From Tumebacillus amylolyticus (GTDB lineage: Bacteria > Bacillota > Bacilli > Tumebacillales > Tumebacillaceae), in assembly GCF_016722965.1 (NCBI RefSeq), contig NZ_JAEQNB010000010.1:37382-101381 (forward strand): 64,000 nt of DNA, read 5' to 3'. The notes below the pieces were generated by a model. It ran no database searches, had not been told where the DNA came from, and was given only the letters and a program-made list of their open reading frames with translations. Positions 45,063-53,466 of this stretch are shown here, piece by piece. The stretch's first letter is position 1, and every line of letters starts with the position of its first letter. Position numbers and translations under genes: made by a program.

Positions 45063-47285
45063 TTGACCGACACACGACAGAATTTTACCCGCCGCATCGC
45101 CGAAGAACTCCACTTGCGGCACAACCAAGTCGAAGCCGCCGTCGGGCTACTCGACGAGGGCAACACGATCCCGTTCATCGCCCGGTACCGCAAGGAGATG
45201 ACCGGCGAACTCGATGAAAACCAACTGCGCGACGTCCAAGAGCGCCTGCAATTCATGCGCAACCTCGCGTCTCGCCAAGAGGAAGTACACCGCCTCATCG
45301 ACGAGCAGGGCAAGCTGACCCCTGAACTTACAACCGCCATCCAGAGCGCGAAAACGCTGACCGAACTGGACGACCTCTACCGCCCCTACCGACCGAAGCG
45401 CAAGACGAGAGCTTCCGTCGCACGGGAAAAAGGTCTCGAACCCCTCACGAGCTGGCTTCTCGACCACCCGACGGGTGACGTACTCGCCGAAGCCGCCCGC
45501 TACATAAACGAAGAAAAAGGCGTCACCACAGCAGAGGAAGCCCTCCAAGGAGCGCTCGACATCTTCGCCGAGGACGTCACCGATCACGCGACGACCCGCC
45601 AGAAAGTCCGTGAACTCACCCTGCGCAAAGGTTCGATCAAAAGCGTCGCCACAGGCAAAGCGGATGAAGAGACGGACGTCTACGCGATCTACGCCGACTA
45701 CGAAGAACCGCTGGCGAAAGTCCCGCCGCACCGCATCCTCGCGATGAACCGCGGCGAGCGCGAAGACGCCCTGCGCGTGAGCATCGCCGCTCCGACGGGC
45801 GAGATTCAGCAGTTGCTGGAACGATTGCACATGCCGAACAAGCCGACCGCAGCCAATGAGCATTTGCGGGCGGCGCTGGAAGACGCATACAAACGCCTGC
45901 TGGCTCCGTCCATCGAGCGCGAAGTCCGAGGCAGTTTGACGGAGAAAGCGGAGGAACAGGCGATCAAAGTCTTCGCCCAGAACTTGCGCAACTTGCTCTT
46001 GCAACCGCCCGTGCGCGGCAAAACGGTCATGGCGGTCGACCCAGCGTACCGCACCGGCTGCAAAGTGGCGGTCGTCGACGAGACAGGCAAAGTCCTCGAC
46101 ATCGCCGTCACCTACCCGACCCCGCCGAACAACAAAATCAACGAAGCGAAAAAAATCCTCACCAACCTGATCGAAAAAAACAACGTCCAAGTCATCGCCA
46201 TCGGCAACGGCACCGCCTCTCGTGAAACGGAAGCGTTTGTCGCCGAACTGATCGGTGAACTGGAAAGCCCGACGTCGGGCAAATCGCCCCGCGAACTCGC
46301 TTATCTCATCGTCAACGAAGCGGGAGCCTCGGTCTACTCCGCTTCCAAACTCGCAGGCGAAGAATTCCCGTCCCTCGACGTCGCCGAGCGTTCGGCGATC
46401 TCCATCGGGCGCCGTTTGCAAGACCCGCTGGCGGAACTGGTCAAAATCGACCCGAAATCGGTCGGCGTCGGCCAATACCAGCATGATGTCTCGCAGAAGC
46501 ATCTCGAAGAACAGCTCGGCGCAGTCGTCGAATCGGCGGTCAACTCTGTCGGCGTCGATCTCAACACCGCGTCGCCCTCGCTGCTCTCGTACGTCTCCGG
46601 CCTCTCTGCGACCGTTGCCAAAAACGTCGTCGCGTACCGTGAAGAGATCGGCAAATTCACCTCGCGCAAACAACTGGGCAAAGTCCCGCGTCTGGGCCCG
46701 AAAACCTACGTGCAAGCGGTCGGCTTCCTGCGCATCCCCGATGCGGTGTACCCGCTCGACAACACGCCGATTCACCCGGAATCCTACGAAGCCGCGGAGA
46801 AACTGCTCGCCGAACTCGGACTCCACGTGGCGGACGTCACCAACTCCGCCAAGCGGGACCTCGTCCAAGAACGTCTGCAAAGCTTGAACTTGCAACAAAC
46901 GGCCGAATCTCTCCAAGTCGGGGTGCCGACGCTCAAAGACATCGTCGAAGCGCTGCAAAAGCCCGGCCGCGACCCGCGCGATGAGTTGGAACCGCCGCTC
47001 CTGCGCAAAGACGTGCTCAAGATGGAAGACCTTCAATCGGGCATGATCCTCAAAGGCACCGTCCGCAACGTCGTGGACTTTGGCGCATTCGTAGACATCG
47101 GAGTCAAGCAGGACGGCCTCGTCCACATCTCCGAACTTGCCGACCGCTTCGTCAAAAACCCGATGGACGTCGTGCAAGTCGGCGACATCATCGACGTCCG
47201 CGTCCTCGGTGTGGATTTGAAAAAAGGCCGCGTCTCGCTCTCTCGACGCAACCTCACGCCGGAAACCGTCTCCACTTCTCTGTAA
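45063..47285 (+). CDS. tex: Transcription accessory protein Tex (S1 RNA-binding)
   Basis: Nucleic-acid-binding protein of the Tex/Spt6-like family, 740 residues. TTG at 45063 follows AAGGAGG by 7 bases. Domains: Tex_N helical region (1-190, IPFIARYRKEMTGELDENQL), YqgF/RuvX-like fold (about 320-450, VMAVDPAYRTGCKVAVVDETG), helix-hairpin-helix (about 480-620, SVGVDLNTASPSLLSYVSGL), and an S1 domain (about 650-725, GTVRNVVDFGAFVDIGVKQDG). In other bacteria Tex affects transcription and stress resistance. It stands alone. Confidence 0.95.
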   Translation: MTDTRQNFTRRIAEELHLRHNQVEAAVGLLDEGNTIPFIARYRKEMTGELDENQLRDVQERLQFMRNLASRQEEVHRLIDEQGKLTPELTTAIQSAKTLTELDDLYRPYRPKRKTRASVAREKGLEPLTSWLLDHPTGDVLAEAARYINEEKGVTTAEEALQGALDIFAEDVTDHATTRQKVRELTLRKGSIKSVATGKADEETDVYAIYADYEEPLAKVPPHRILAMNRGEREDALRVSIAAPTGEIQQLLERLHMPNKPTAANEHLRAALEDAYKRLLAPSIEREVRGSLTEKAEEQAIKVFAQNLRNLLLQPPVRGKTVMAVDPAYRTGCKVAVVDETGKVLDIAVTYPTPPNNKINEAKKILTNLIEKNNVQVIAIGNGTASRETEAFVAELIGELESPTSGKSPRELAYLIVNEAGASVYSASKLAGEEFPSLDVAERSAISIGRRLQDPLAELVKIDPKSVGVGQYQHDVSQKHLEEQLGAVVESAVNSVGVDLNTASPSLLSYVSGLSATVAKNVVAYREEIGKFTSRKQLGKVPRLGPKTYVQAVGFLRIPDAVYPLDNTPIHPESYEAAEKLLAELGLHVADVTNSAKRDLVQERLQSLNLQQTAESLQVGVPTLKDIVEALQKPGRDPRDELEPPLLRKDVLKMEDLQSGMILKGTVRNVVDFGAFVDIGVKQDGLVHISELADRFVKNPMDVVQVGDIIDVRVLGVDLKKGRVSLSRRNLTPETVSTSL

Positions 47286-47332
47286 CACGGACGTAATTCA
47301 GTCGTAATAAACGTAAATTTTCTGAAAATATA

Positions 47333-47361
47333 TTGACTTGTTCGTAGAACTTGAGTAGGAT
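47333..47361 (+). promoter_or_regulatory. Promoter of the candidate small RNA
   Basis: TTGACT at 47333-47338 and TAGGAT at 47356-47361, spacing 17. Confidence 0.6.
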
Positions 47362-47367
47362 AAAAGA

Positions 47368-47440
47368 GACGGAATCACACCACAACTTTCCATTGTTCAG
47401 CCCCCGGTGCGCGACAGCGCGACTGGGGGCCTTTTTTTTG
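47368..47440 (+). ncRNA. Candidate small RNA of about 70 bases
   Basis: A promoter points into this stretch and a strong terminator (GCCCCCGGTGCGC and GCGCGACTGGGGGC with eight T residues) ends it. It has no start codon with a ribosome site, and the next gene has its own promoter. The unpaired 5' part is A/C-rich (CACACCACAACTTTCCATTG), which could pair with messages. No known RNA family recognised; a tex-independent short leader or premature terminator is an alternative. Confidence 0.4.
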
Positions 47441-47441
47441 C
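47400..47441 (+). terminator. Terminator in the tex-regulator gap
   Basis: GC-rich stem with C5 and G5 blocks followed by eight T residues. Confidence 0.88.
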
Positions 47442-47554
47442 TTCCGTATGCTTGCAGGGAGTGAACGGCAGGTCTGTTCGGTTCGAATTCGATGAGCGGT
47501 CTCTTGCTTTTAATACGATTTCGCTGGAATGGTAAGTGATAATTAATTATTGTA

Positions 47555-47583
47555 TAGACGCTCTTATTCTCCTGATGTATAAT
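47555..47583 (+). promoter_or_regulatory. Promoter of the XRE-TPR regulator
   Basis: TAGACG and a perfect TATAAT with 17 bases between, about 40 bases before the start codon. Confidence 0.6.
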
Positions 47584-47623
47584 TCGAATATACACACTAG
47601 CGAATAAAGGCAGGTGCTATCCC

Positions 47624-48913
47624 ATGTTCTCCTTGGGCCAACGAATCCGTGAACTCCGCTTGAAAAAAGGTCTGACGCAGATCGATCTCTCTCGTGAAAT
47701 TTGCACCCCGAGCATGATCTCTCAAATCGAATCTGACCGCGCCCGGCCATCTTACACGATATTGTACGCACTTGCGGACAAGTTAGAAGTTCCGTTGGAG
47801 CGATTGCTTGTCGATGTCGATCTCAACCTCGAATACATTTCCACCTACAAAATGGCGCGTGCGATGGTCTCCGCCGGCGAATACGCTTCGGCGATCCCGC
47901 TGTTGGTCGATCTCGTGGAGACCCCGCGTCCGCAGATTCCGATGCTTGAGATTCAATTCGATCTCGCCGAATGCTACTTGTTCACCGAACACTATGAAGA
48001 GTCGGAGAGCGCGTTTCATCTCGTGATGGAACAGGCGATTTTGCGCAAGGACCACCCGCTGATGTTGCAAGTCTTGCGCTACCTCGGCCAGTTGGAGTTC
48101 TTCCGCCACCGCTACCAACTCGCCGTCTACCATTGGCAACGCGCGCTGGAAACGGCCGAACGACTGCCGGACGTCGATTCCTCCCTGCGCGCTTCGATCT
48201 ACCATCACTTGGGTTCGGCACACGCGAAACTGGGTCTGATGTATGACGCGATCGCGTTCTATGAGGAAGCGTCCAAACTCTACGAGGGCTTGGAGAACCT
48301 CCATGAGATCGGAGAGGTCTACTTGGGCCTCGGGCTCACCTACCAGCGTCTGCACGAACTCAAACGAGCTCAGGAATTTTCGGAAAAAGCGCTGGCGATC
48401 TTCGTGGGTCTCGACAACACCGTGATGACCTTGCGCCTGCAAGTCACCCGCGCAGCTCTGCTGGCTCGCGTGGGACGAGCAGAGGAGGCAATCCCCATGC
48501 TTCGCGACGTGATCGAGGAATTCCACGGACTCGGTAACAAAGAACAGCAGGGAATCGCCTGTGTGGAACTCGCCAAAGTCTTCGTGCTCACGGGCGAGCT
48601 GCAACGAGCCGAGGAAGTTTGCCAGACGGCGCGCAACTTGCTCCCGGAACTGCATGTTCACCAAGGATGGGTCAACCGCGTCTTCGGCCGTATCGCGATC
48701 GAACAAGGTCAGCGAGAGGAGGGACTGCGCCGCTTGCAGAAAGCGGTAGACTGTTTCAAGCGACTCGGAGAAGCGGGCGAGTGGGACGACACGATGTACG
48801 AAATCGTCGAACTTCATCTGCAAGACGAGAACTACCGCGACGCCTACTTCCTCCTCGAGGAGATGCGCCGCTTCGGGCGGGAAGTGTTCGAAAGTCGAGG
48901 CATCGTTCTGTAG
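47624..48913 (+). CDS. XRE helix-turn-helix regulator with TPR repeats (RRNPP-like)
   Basis: A 429-residue regulator. Residues 1-65 are an XRE-type helix-turn-helix (GQRIRELRLKKGLTQIDLSREICTPSMISQIESDRARPS). From about 70 to 415 it is all helical TPR repeats (SAHAKLGLMYDAIAFYEEASKLYE, GLTYQRLHELKRAQEFSEKALAIF, AKVFVLTGELQRAEEVCQTA). This is the layout of peptide-sensing regulators such as PlcR and NprR, which bind short imported peptides. Unlike classic systems, no small secreted-peptide gene follows it. It is adjacent to a cell-wall hydrolase and an oligopeptide-binding lipoprotein. The ligand is unknown. Confidence 0.88.
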   Translation: MFSLGQRIRELRLKKGLTQIDLSREICTPSMISQIESDRARPSYTILYALADKLEVPLERLLVDVDLNLEYISTYKMARAMVSAGEYASAIPLLVDLVETPRPQIPMLEIQFDLAECYLFTEHYEESESAFHLVMEQAILRKDHPLMLQVLRYLGQLEFFRHRYQLAVYHWQRALETAERLPDVDSSLRASIYHHLGSAHAKLGLMYDAIAFYEEASKLYEGLENLHEIGEVYLGLGLTYQRLHELKRAQEFSEKALAIFVGLDNTVMTLRLQVTRAALLARVGRAEEAIPMLRDVIEEFHGLGNKEQQGIACVELAKVFVLTGELQRAEEVCQTARNLLPELHVHQGWVNRVFGRIAIEQGQREEGLRRLQKAVDCFKRLGEAGEWDDTMYEIVELHLQDENYRDAYFLLEEMRRFGREVFESRGIVL

Positions 48914-49047
48914 CCGGGCAGAGGATTGTGTTGACATAATGTCTGAATATTCACTGGATGAATCTACTAGCCAACTCTTCCAACCATGTATGCTAGAATC
49001 CAAGTATGCATTCATTATGCAACATTCCCAGAGGAGGAAGCCCTCGC

Positions 49048-49740
49048 ATGAACAGAATTCTCCGCTCCTTGGCCTTCGCATCGCTTTCCATGTTGGCGCT
49101 CGCTCCGACCGTGACGTCCCTGCACCCGCAGGCGGCACACGCCGAGACCACCTCGACGACGTATACCAACCTGTCCCTTGGCATGAGTTCTCCGCTCGTG
49201 TCCGACTTGCAGACGCACTTGAATGTGCTCGGCTATTACAACTACCCGAGCATCACCGGCTATTACGGCCCGATCACGGCGCAAGGAGTCAAGGACTTCC
49301 AAACTGCCTACGGTCTGTCTGCAGACGGCATCGCCGGCCCGATCACCCAACAAAACATCGACCACGCCCTGCTCAAGAAAACCATCGTAGAAGACACCTA
49401 CAAGTACGTGGGCATCCCGTACCTGTGGGGCGGCAGCACGACGTCCGGATTTGACTGCTCCGGCTATGTCTACTACATGTTCACCACGCACGGCGTGCCG
49501 ATCCAACGCACCTCGTCGGCGACGATGTACACGTGGGGAACTCCGGTTTCCTCGGACAAGCTGATGCCGGGCGATCTCGTGTTCTACTCTTTGAGCATGA
49601 ACGGGCAAGTCTCGCATGTCGGAATCTATCTCGGGAACGGCCAATTCATGTCGGCGCTTTCCTCCAAAGGCATTTACACGCAATCTCTCTCCAGCACGTA
49701 CTGGGCAACGAAATTCGTGGGTGCGAAGCGAATCTACTAA
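49048..49740 (+). CDS. Secreted NlpC/P60 endopeptidase with peptidoglycan-binding domain
   Basis: Cell-wall hydrolase of 230 residues. The ATG at 49048 has GAGGAGG 10 bases upstream. A signal peptide (residues 1-33, ending AAHA) precedes a PG_binding_1 domain (about 40-110, SPLVSDLQTHLNVLGYY, ITAQGVKDFQTAYGLSADGIAGP). The NlpC/P60 domain (about 115-230) has Cys137 in FDCSGYVYY and His190 in SHVGIYLGNG. It likely cuts D-gamma-glutamyl-diamino acid bonds in the peptidoglycan peptide. A terminator follows. Confidence 0.94.
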   Translation: MNRILRSLAFASLSMLALAPTVTSLHPQAAHAETTSTTYTNLSLGMSSPLVSDLQTHLNVLGYYNYPSITGYYGPITAQGVKDFQTAYGLSADGIAGPITQQNIDHALLKKTIVEDTYKYVGIPYLWGGSTTSGFDCSGYVYYMFTTHGVPIQRTSSATMYTWGTPVSSDKLMPGDLVFYSLSMNGQVSHVGIYLGNGQFMSALSSKGIYTQSLSSTYWATKFVGAKRIY

Positions 49741-49753
49741 AATGCTGTAAACG

Positions 49754-49787
49754 ATGCCAGCAGTTGATTGACTGCTGGCTATTTTTA
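49754..49787 (+). terminator. Terminator after the NlpC/P60 gene
   Basis: GCCAGCAGT and ACTGCTGGC pair around TGATTG, followed by TATTTTTA. Confidence 0.85.
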
Positions 49788-49790
49788 TCA

Positions 49791-49819
49791 TTGTATAGGC
49801 ACCCGATTTCTGGTATATT
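49791..49819 (+). promoter_or_regulatory. Promoter of the oligopeptide-binding lipoprotein
   Basis: TTGTAT at 49791-49796 and TATATT at 49814-49819, spacing 17, about 50 bases before the start codon. Confidence 0.65.
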
Positions 49820-49871
49820 TGTCTAAGTTTTCAGATACAAATAAGTAATCTAAATAGGGGGCTGTGACGAT

Positions 49872-51521
49872 ATGAACAAACGCAAATGGATGGGCGTTGG
49901 CCTGGCTGTTTCCATGCTGTCTGCCGCGTTGGTAGGCTGTGGAACGAAAGACGATTCGAATGCAACGAAAGAAAACACCGCGGCGACGAACGAACCGCAA
50001 GAAATCAATTTGACGATTGGCGATGAAGTGCCGTCTCTTGACTCTGTCAAAGGCACCGACTCCATTTCGTTTACCATACTGGGACAGATCAACGAAGGTC
50101 TGATCCGACTCGATGAAAAAGGCCGCCCGGTGGCAGGCGTCGCGAAGGAATGGAAAACGTCCGAAGACGGCAAAACCTACACCTTCACCCTGCGCGATGA
50201 TGCAAAATGGTCGGACGGCTCGAACGTAACCGCCCAAGACTTCGAATACGCGTGGAAGCGCGGCCTCGACCCGGCGACCAAGTCTGACTATGCGTTCATG
50301 CTCTCGTGGATTGAAGGCGGCGAAGCGTACAACGCCGGCAAAGGCTCTGTCGATGCAGTGGCCGTCAAAGCCAAAGATGCGAAAACCTTGGAAGTCAAAC
50401 TGACCTCTCCGAAGCCGTTCTTCCTCGAACAGTTGGCGTTCCCGACGTTCTTCCCGCAGAAGAAGGAGTTCGTTGACAAGTCGGGCGACAAGTTCGGCGG
50501 CGACGTGGACAAAGTATTGTCCAACGGTCCGTTCAAACTGTCCGCTTGGTCGCACGAACAGTCGGTCGAACTCGTCAAGAACGACACCTACTGGGACAAA
50601 GCGAATGTCAAGTTGACCAAAGCGACCTTCCAAGTCGTCAAGGATGCAGGCGCTCGTGAGAACCTCTACGAATCCGGTCAAGTCGACCGCGCGCTGCTCT
50701 TGGAAGACCAAGTGGATCGCTACAAGGATAAAAAAGACGAATTCTCCCGCCGCGCCGATCTCGCGTCCGGCTACTTGGAGTACAACGAAGCGCGTCCGGT
50801 TCTGGCAAACGTGAAGATCCGCCAAGCACTCACCTACGCGATGGACGGCGACAAATTCACCGACGTGGTCTATCACGATGGTTCCACCGGCGCAACCGGT
50901 CTCGTTCCGACCGGCATCTCGGACGGCCAAGGCGATTTCCGTGAACACAACGGCGACCTCGTCAAGCGTGCCGACAACCTCAAGAAAGCCAAAGACCTGT
51001 TGGCGGAAGGCTTGAAAGAACTGAACATGACGTCGCTTCCGGCGATCAAACTGCTGTGCAGCGACTCCAGCTCCTCGAAAAAAGGGTCGGAGTTCATCAA
51101 GGAACAATGGCGTACGAACCTCGGCATCGATGTCCAGATCGAACTGGTTCCGTTCAAACTGCGTCTGCAAAAGCAACGCACGCACGACTACGACATTTCG
51201 CTTAGCAACTGGGGCGCGGACTACAACGACCCGATGACGTTCCTCGACCTGTTCGTAGGCGACGGTCCGTTCAACGACGTGCAGTACAAGAACCCGAAGT
51301 ACGACGAACTGATCAAATCCGCGCAATCGGAACCGGATGCCAAGAAGCGTATGCAATCGCTCTACGACGCAGAGAAGCTCCTGATGAACGACATGGCGAT
51401 CGGCCCGGTCTACTTCAGCGCTTCCTCCTTCGCGACCAAGCCGTACGTCAAGAACTGGGTCCCGCGCGTTTCCGGCCCGGACATGGACCTCAAGTACACC
51501 TACATCCAAGGCAAGAAGTAA
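49872..51521 (+). CDS. Oligopeptide ABC transporter substrate-binding lipoprotein (OppA/DppE-like)
   Basis: Membrane-anchored receptor for peptides, 549 residues. The lipobox ALVGC places the lipid on Cys23. The SBP_bac_5 fold is clear: PSLDSVKGTDSISFTILGQINEGLIRLDE near the start, YTFTLRDDAKWSDGSNVTAQDFEYAWKR, and NVKIRQALTYAMD. No permease or ATPase gene is adjacent, so it must dock to transporters encoded elsewhere. GGGGGGCTGTG precedes the ATG. It follows a TPR regulator and a wall hydrolase but has its own promoter and terminator. Confidence 0.93.
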   Translation: MNKRKWMGVGLAVSMLSAALVGCGTKDDSNATKENTAATNEPQEINLTIGDEVPSLDSVKGTDSISFTILGQINEGLIRLDEKGRPVAGVAKEWKTSEDGKTYTFTLRDDAKWSDGSNVTAQDFEYAWKRGLDPATKSDYAFMLSWIEGGEAYNAGKGSVDAVAVKAKDAKTLEVKLTSPKPFFLEQLAFPTFFPQKKEFVDKSGDKFGGDVDKVLSNGPFKLSAWSHEQSVELVKNDTYWDKANVKLTKATFQVVKDAGARENLYESGQVDRALLLEDQVDRYKDKKDEFSRRADLASGYLEYNEARPVLANVKIRQALTYAMDGDKFTDVVYHDGSTGATGLVPTGISDGQGDFREHNGDLVKRADNLKKAKDLLAEGLKELNMTSLPAIKLLCSDSSSSKKGSEFIKEQWRTNLGIDVQIELVPFKLRLQKQRTHDYDISLSNWGADYNDPMTFLDLFVGDGPFNDVQYKNPKYDELIKSAQSEPDAKKRMQSLYDAEKLLMNDMAIGPVYFSASSFATKPYVKNWVPRVSGPDMDLKYTYIQGKK

Positions 51522-51535
51522 GCCGACGGACAAAA

Positions 51536-51576
51536 AAAGAGCTCCCACGACCCGAGGGTCGTGGGAGCTTTTTTCA
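51536..51576. terminator. Terminator after the peptide-binding lipoprotein
   Basis: AAAGAGCTCCCACGACCC and GGGTCGTGGGAGCTTTT form a long perfect stem. It can also end the minus-strand small gene. Confidence 0.93.
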
Positions 51577-51611
51577 TAGAGACGTGACGACGTTGCTGGC
51601 TGATCTGGTGT

Positions 51612-51767
51612 TTACGAGCAGCGGTGCGGCTCTTTGGAAGAATGCCGGACCCCCGTTTCCTTGTGATCCAAAGCTTGCTGAAGTGCGTAGCGGGTCAACA
51701 ACCCCACACCTGCAAGTACTGATCCCATGAAAAACAATTCTGCTAGAAACATCCCTATACTGCCCAA
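51612..51767 (-). CDS. Probable small single-pass membrane protein (51 residues)
   Basis: A short gene on the minus strand: TTG at 51767, GAGGTG exactly 7 bases upstream (plus strand 51775-51780), stop at 51612-51614, and a terminator right after. The product has one helix (GMFLAELFFMGSVLAGVGLL) followed by a short basic, hydrophilic tail (TRYALQQALDHKETGVRHSS). An alternative ATG lies at 51752. No family recognised. Being short, it could be chance, but the ribosome site and helix together argue for a real gene. Confidence 0.5.
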   Translation of the reverse strand: MGSIGMFLAELFFMGSVLAGVGLLTRYALQQALDHKETGVRHSSKEPHRCS

Positions 51768-51903
51768 AAAGGTTCACCTCGTCATAAGTTTCCTAGATTT
51801 TTATAGGTACTTCTACAATACGCGAAGATCCGCCAAATTAAAATGGGTAAATCGTGCAATTTTTTGAAAATACATCCGGCAGAGAGGGTCGGAAGGCCAT
51901 TTT

Positions 51904-51933
51904 TTGCGTTTATCAGGCAAGGATAGGTATAAT
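51904..51933 (+). promoter_or_regulatory. Promoter of the thiL-tsa operon
   Basis: TTGCGT and a perfect TATAAT (51928-51933) with 18 bases between. Confidence 0.65.
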
Positions 51934-51964
51934 AGGAAAAGGTACATAAGGGCGGGTGAATTCT

Positions 51965-52975
51965 GTGAAGATACGTGAGATCGGGGAGTTCGGTTTGATC
52001 GACAAGATCACCGGACGACTCGGAAGGGGAGACGACAGCGTGGTCGTCGGCATTGGGGATGATGCGGCTGTTACAGCCTATGCCCAAGGGCACCACGTGG
52101 TGACAACGACCGACATGCTCGTGGAGGGCGTGCATTTTCGCAGCGATACGATCGACGATCGATCGCTTGGATACAAGTCGTTGGCGGTCTCGATCAGTGA
52201 CATCGCCGCGATGGGGGCCCTGCCCAAACACGCCGTCATCTCGTTGGCGATTCCCGTTGAGATGGACGTCGAACGCCTCGAAGACCTCTACACGGGCGTC
52301 GCCGACATCTGCGAAGAGTTCCAAACCACCGTCGTCGGCGGTGATATCGTGAAAACCAGCGGGCCGTTCGTGATCTCCGTCACGCTGCTCGGGCAAGTGG
52401 AAGCGGGACGAGCTTTGCTTCGATCCGGCGCGAAACCGGGCGATCTGCTGTTCGTGACGGGGACGGTCGGCGGTTCGGCGGCCGGGCTTCAGTACATCCA
52501 ACAGCAACATTCGGAGGGAGTCGTTCCCACGGAGGTCGCCGACCCTCTTCTCCAAGCCCATCAACGCCCGCGCCCGCAAGTCGAAGCTGGCAGGCTGCTG
52601 CTGGAATCGGGCGTCTGCACCTCGCTCAACGATGTTTCGGACGGTCTGGCCAGTGAGTGCAACGAGATTGCGAAGATGAGCGGCGTGACTCTCGTGCTTC
52701 TTGCGGAGCAGATCCCTCTGCACGCAAGCGTCAGACGCTACGCCGAAATCTCGGGTCAGCAAGCGATTGACTGGGCGCTGTTTGGAGGGGAAGATTATCA
52801 ACTGGTCGGCACGATGCAACCGGACTCGGCCGAGCAGATGCAAGCGCTTTTTGAAAAAAACGGCCTGACGTGCACCGTCATCGGCCGTGTCACCGACGGT
52901 GCAGTCGGTGTGACGCTGCAACGCGGTGGACAAACCTATGAGTTGAAGCCGAGAGGGTACAATCATTTCGGCTAA
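51965..52975 (+). CDS. thiL: Thiamine-monophosphate kinase
   Basis: Phosphorylates thiamine monophosphate to the active cofactor thiamine pyrophosphate. It has about 336 residues from GTG at 51965 (GTG at 51956 is an alternative, but too near the AAGGGCGGG site). Motifs: GIGDDAAV (metal/ATP Asp), TTDMLVEGVHFR, SISDIAAMGA, TVVGGDIVKTSGP and VSDGLASECNEIAKMS. In B. subtilis thiL likewise heads the operon with tsaE, tsaB, rimI and tsaD. Confidence 0.96.
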   Translation: MKIREIGEFGLIDKITGRLGRGDDSVVVGIGDDAAVTAYAQGHHVVTTTDMLVEGVHFRSDTIDDRSLGYKSLAVSISDIAAMGALPKHAVISLAIPVEMDVERLEDLYTGVADICEEFQTTVVGGDIVKTSGPFVISVTLLGQVEAGRALLRSGAKPGDLLFVTGTVGGSAAGLQYIQQQHSEGVVPTEVADPLLQAHQRPRPQVEAGRLLLESGVCTSLNDVSDGLASECNEIAKMSGVTLVLLAEQIPLHASVRRYAEISGQQAIDWALFGGEDYQLVGTMQPDSAEQMQALFEKNGLTCTVIGRVTDGAVGVTLQRGGQTYELKPRGYNHFG

Positions 52976-52989
52976 GGAGTTGAGAACTT

Positions 52990-53466
52990 GTGTTAAACTA
53001 CGCAACGGCCTCAAGTGAGGAAACCCAAGCGCTGGCGAAACGCCTTGGCGAACGGGTCCAACCGGGCGATGTGCTGTGCCTCTCGGGAGATCTGGGAGCT
53101 GGCAAGACGACGTTCACCCAAGGGTTGGCGCGTGGACTCGGTGTGGAGGAACCTGTTTCTTCGCCGACGTTTACGATTATCAAGGAATACGATGACGGGC
53201 GCATCCCGCTCTACCATATGGACATCTACCGCCTTGGAGACGCGGCGGTACACGAAGACCTCGGGTATGACGAGTATTTTTACGGCGAGGGTGTTTCGGT
53301 GATCGAGTGGTCGGAATTTCTGGAGGACTTGATTCCGGAAGACCGTCTGCTCGTTCACATCACGCTCGCAGAGGGGGACGGTCGTCATTTGCAGATGACG
53401 GCAACCGGCCCGCGCTCATCTGCACGACTAAAGGAGTTGGAACAACTGTGCCCTACCTCGCACTAG
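52990..53466 (+). CDS. tsaE: tRNA t6A biosynthesis ATPase TsaE
   Basis: P-loop ATPase that drives the TsaBD complex in making N6-threonylcarbamoyl-adenosine at position 37 of tRNAs. The 158-residue protein has Walker A GDLGAGKTT and the TsaE hallmark SSPTFTIIKEY and DIYRL. AAGGAG overlaps the thiL stop and lies 9 bases before the GTG start. It overlaps tsaB by 19 bases. Confidence 0.96.
   Translation: MLNYATASSEETQALAKRLGERVQPGDVLCLSGDLGAGKTTFTQGLARGLGVEEPVSSPTFTIIKEYDDGRIPLYHMDIYRLGDAAVHEDLGYDEYFYGEGVSVIEWSEFLEDLIPEDRLLVHITLAEGDGRHLQMTATGPRSSARLKELEQLCPTSH

Larger units (their letters stand above)
47286..47623 (+). other. Intergenic region between tex and the TPR regulator
   Basis: No ORF supported in 338 bases. 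It holds a promoter (47333-47361), an untranslated stretch and a strong terminator (47400-47440), which together suggest a small RNA. A second promoter (47555-47583) serves the regulator. Confidence 0.6.

Noticed and set aside
48939..49047. Secreted signalling peptide gene for the TPR regulator
   Set aside because: The frame starting at 48939 lacks a ribosome site and signal peptide and runs into the NlpC/P60 gene in another frame.
51574..51777. 67-codon minus-strand frame starting with GTG at 51777
   Set aside because: Its start overlaps the only ribosome site and the product has no structure; the frame starting at TTG 51767 uses the same site at correct distance and encodes a membrane helix.
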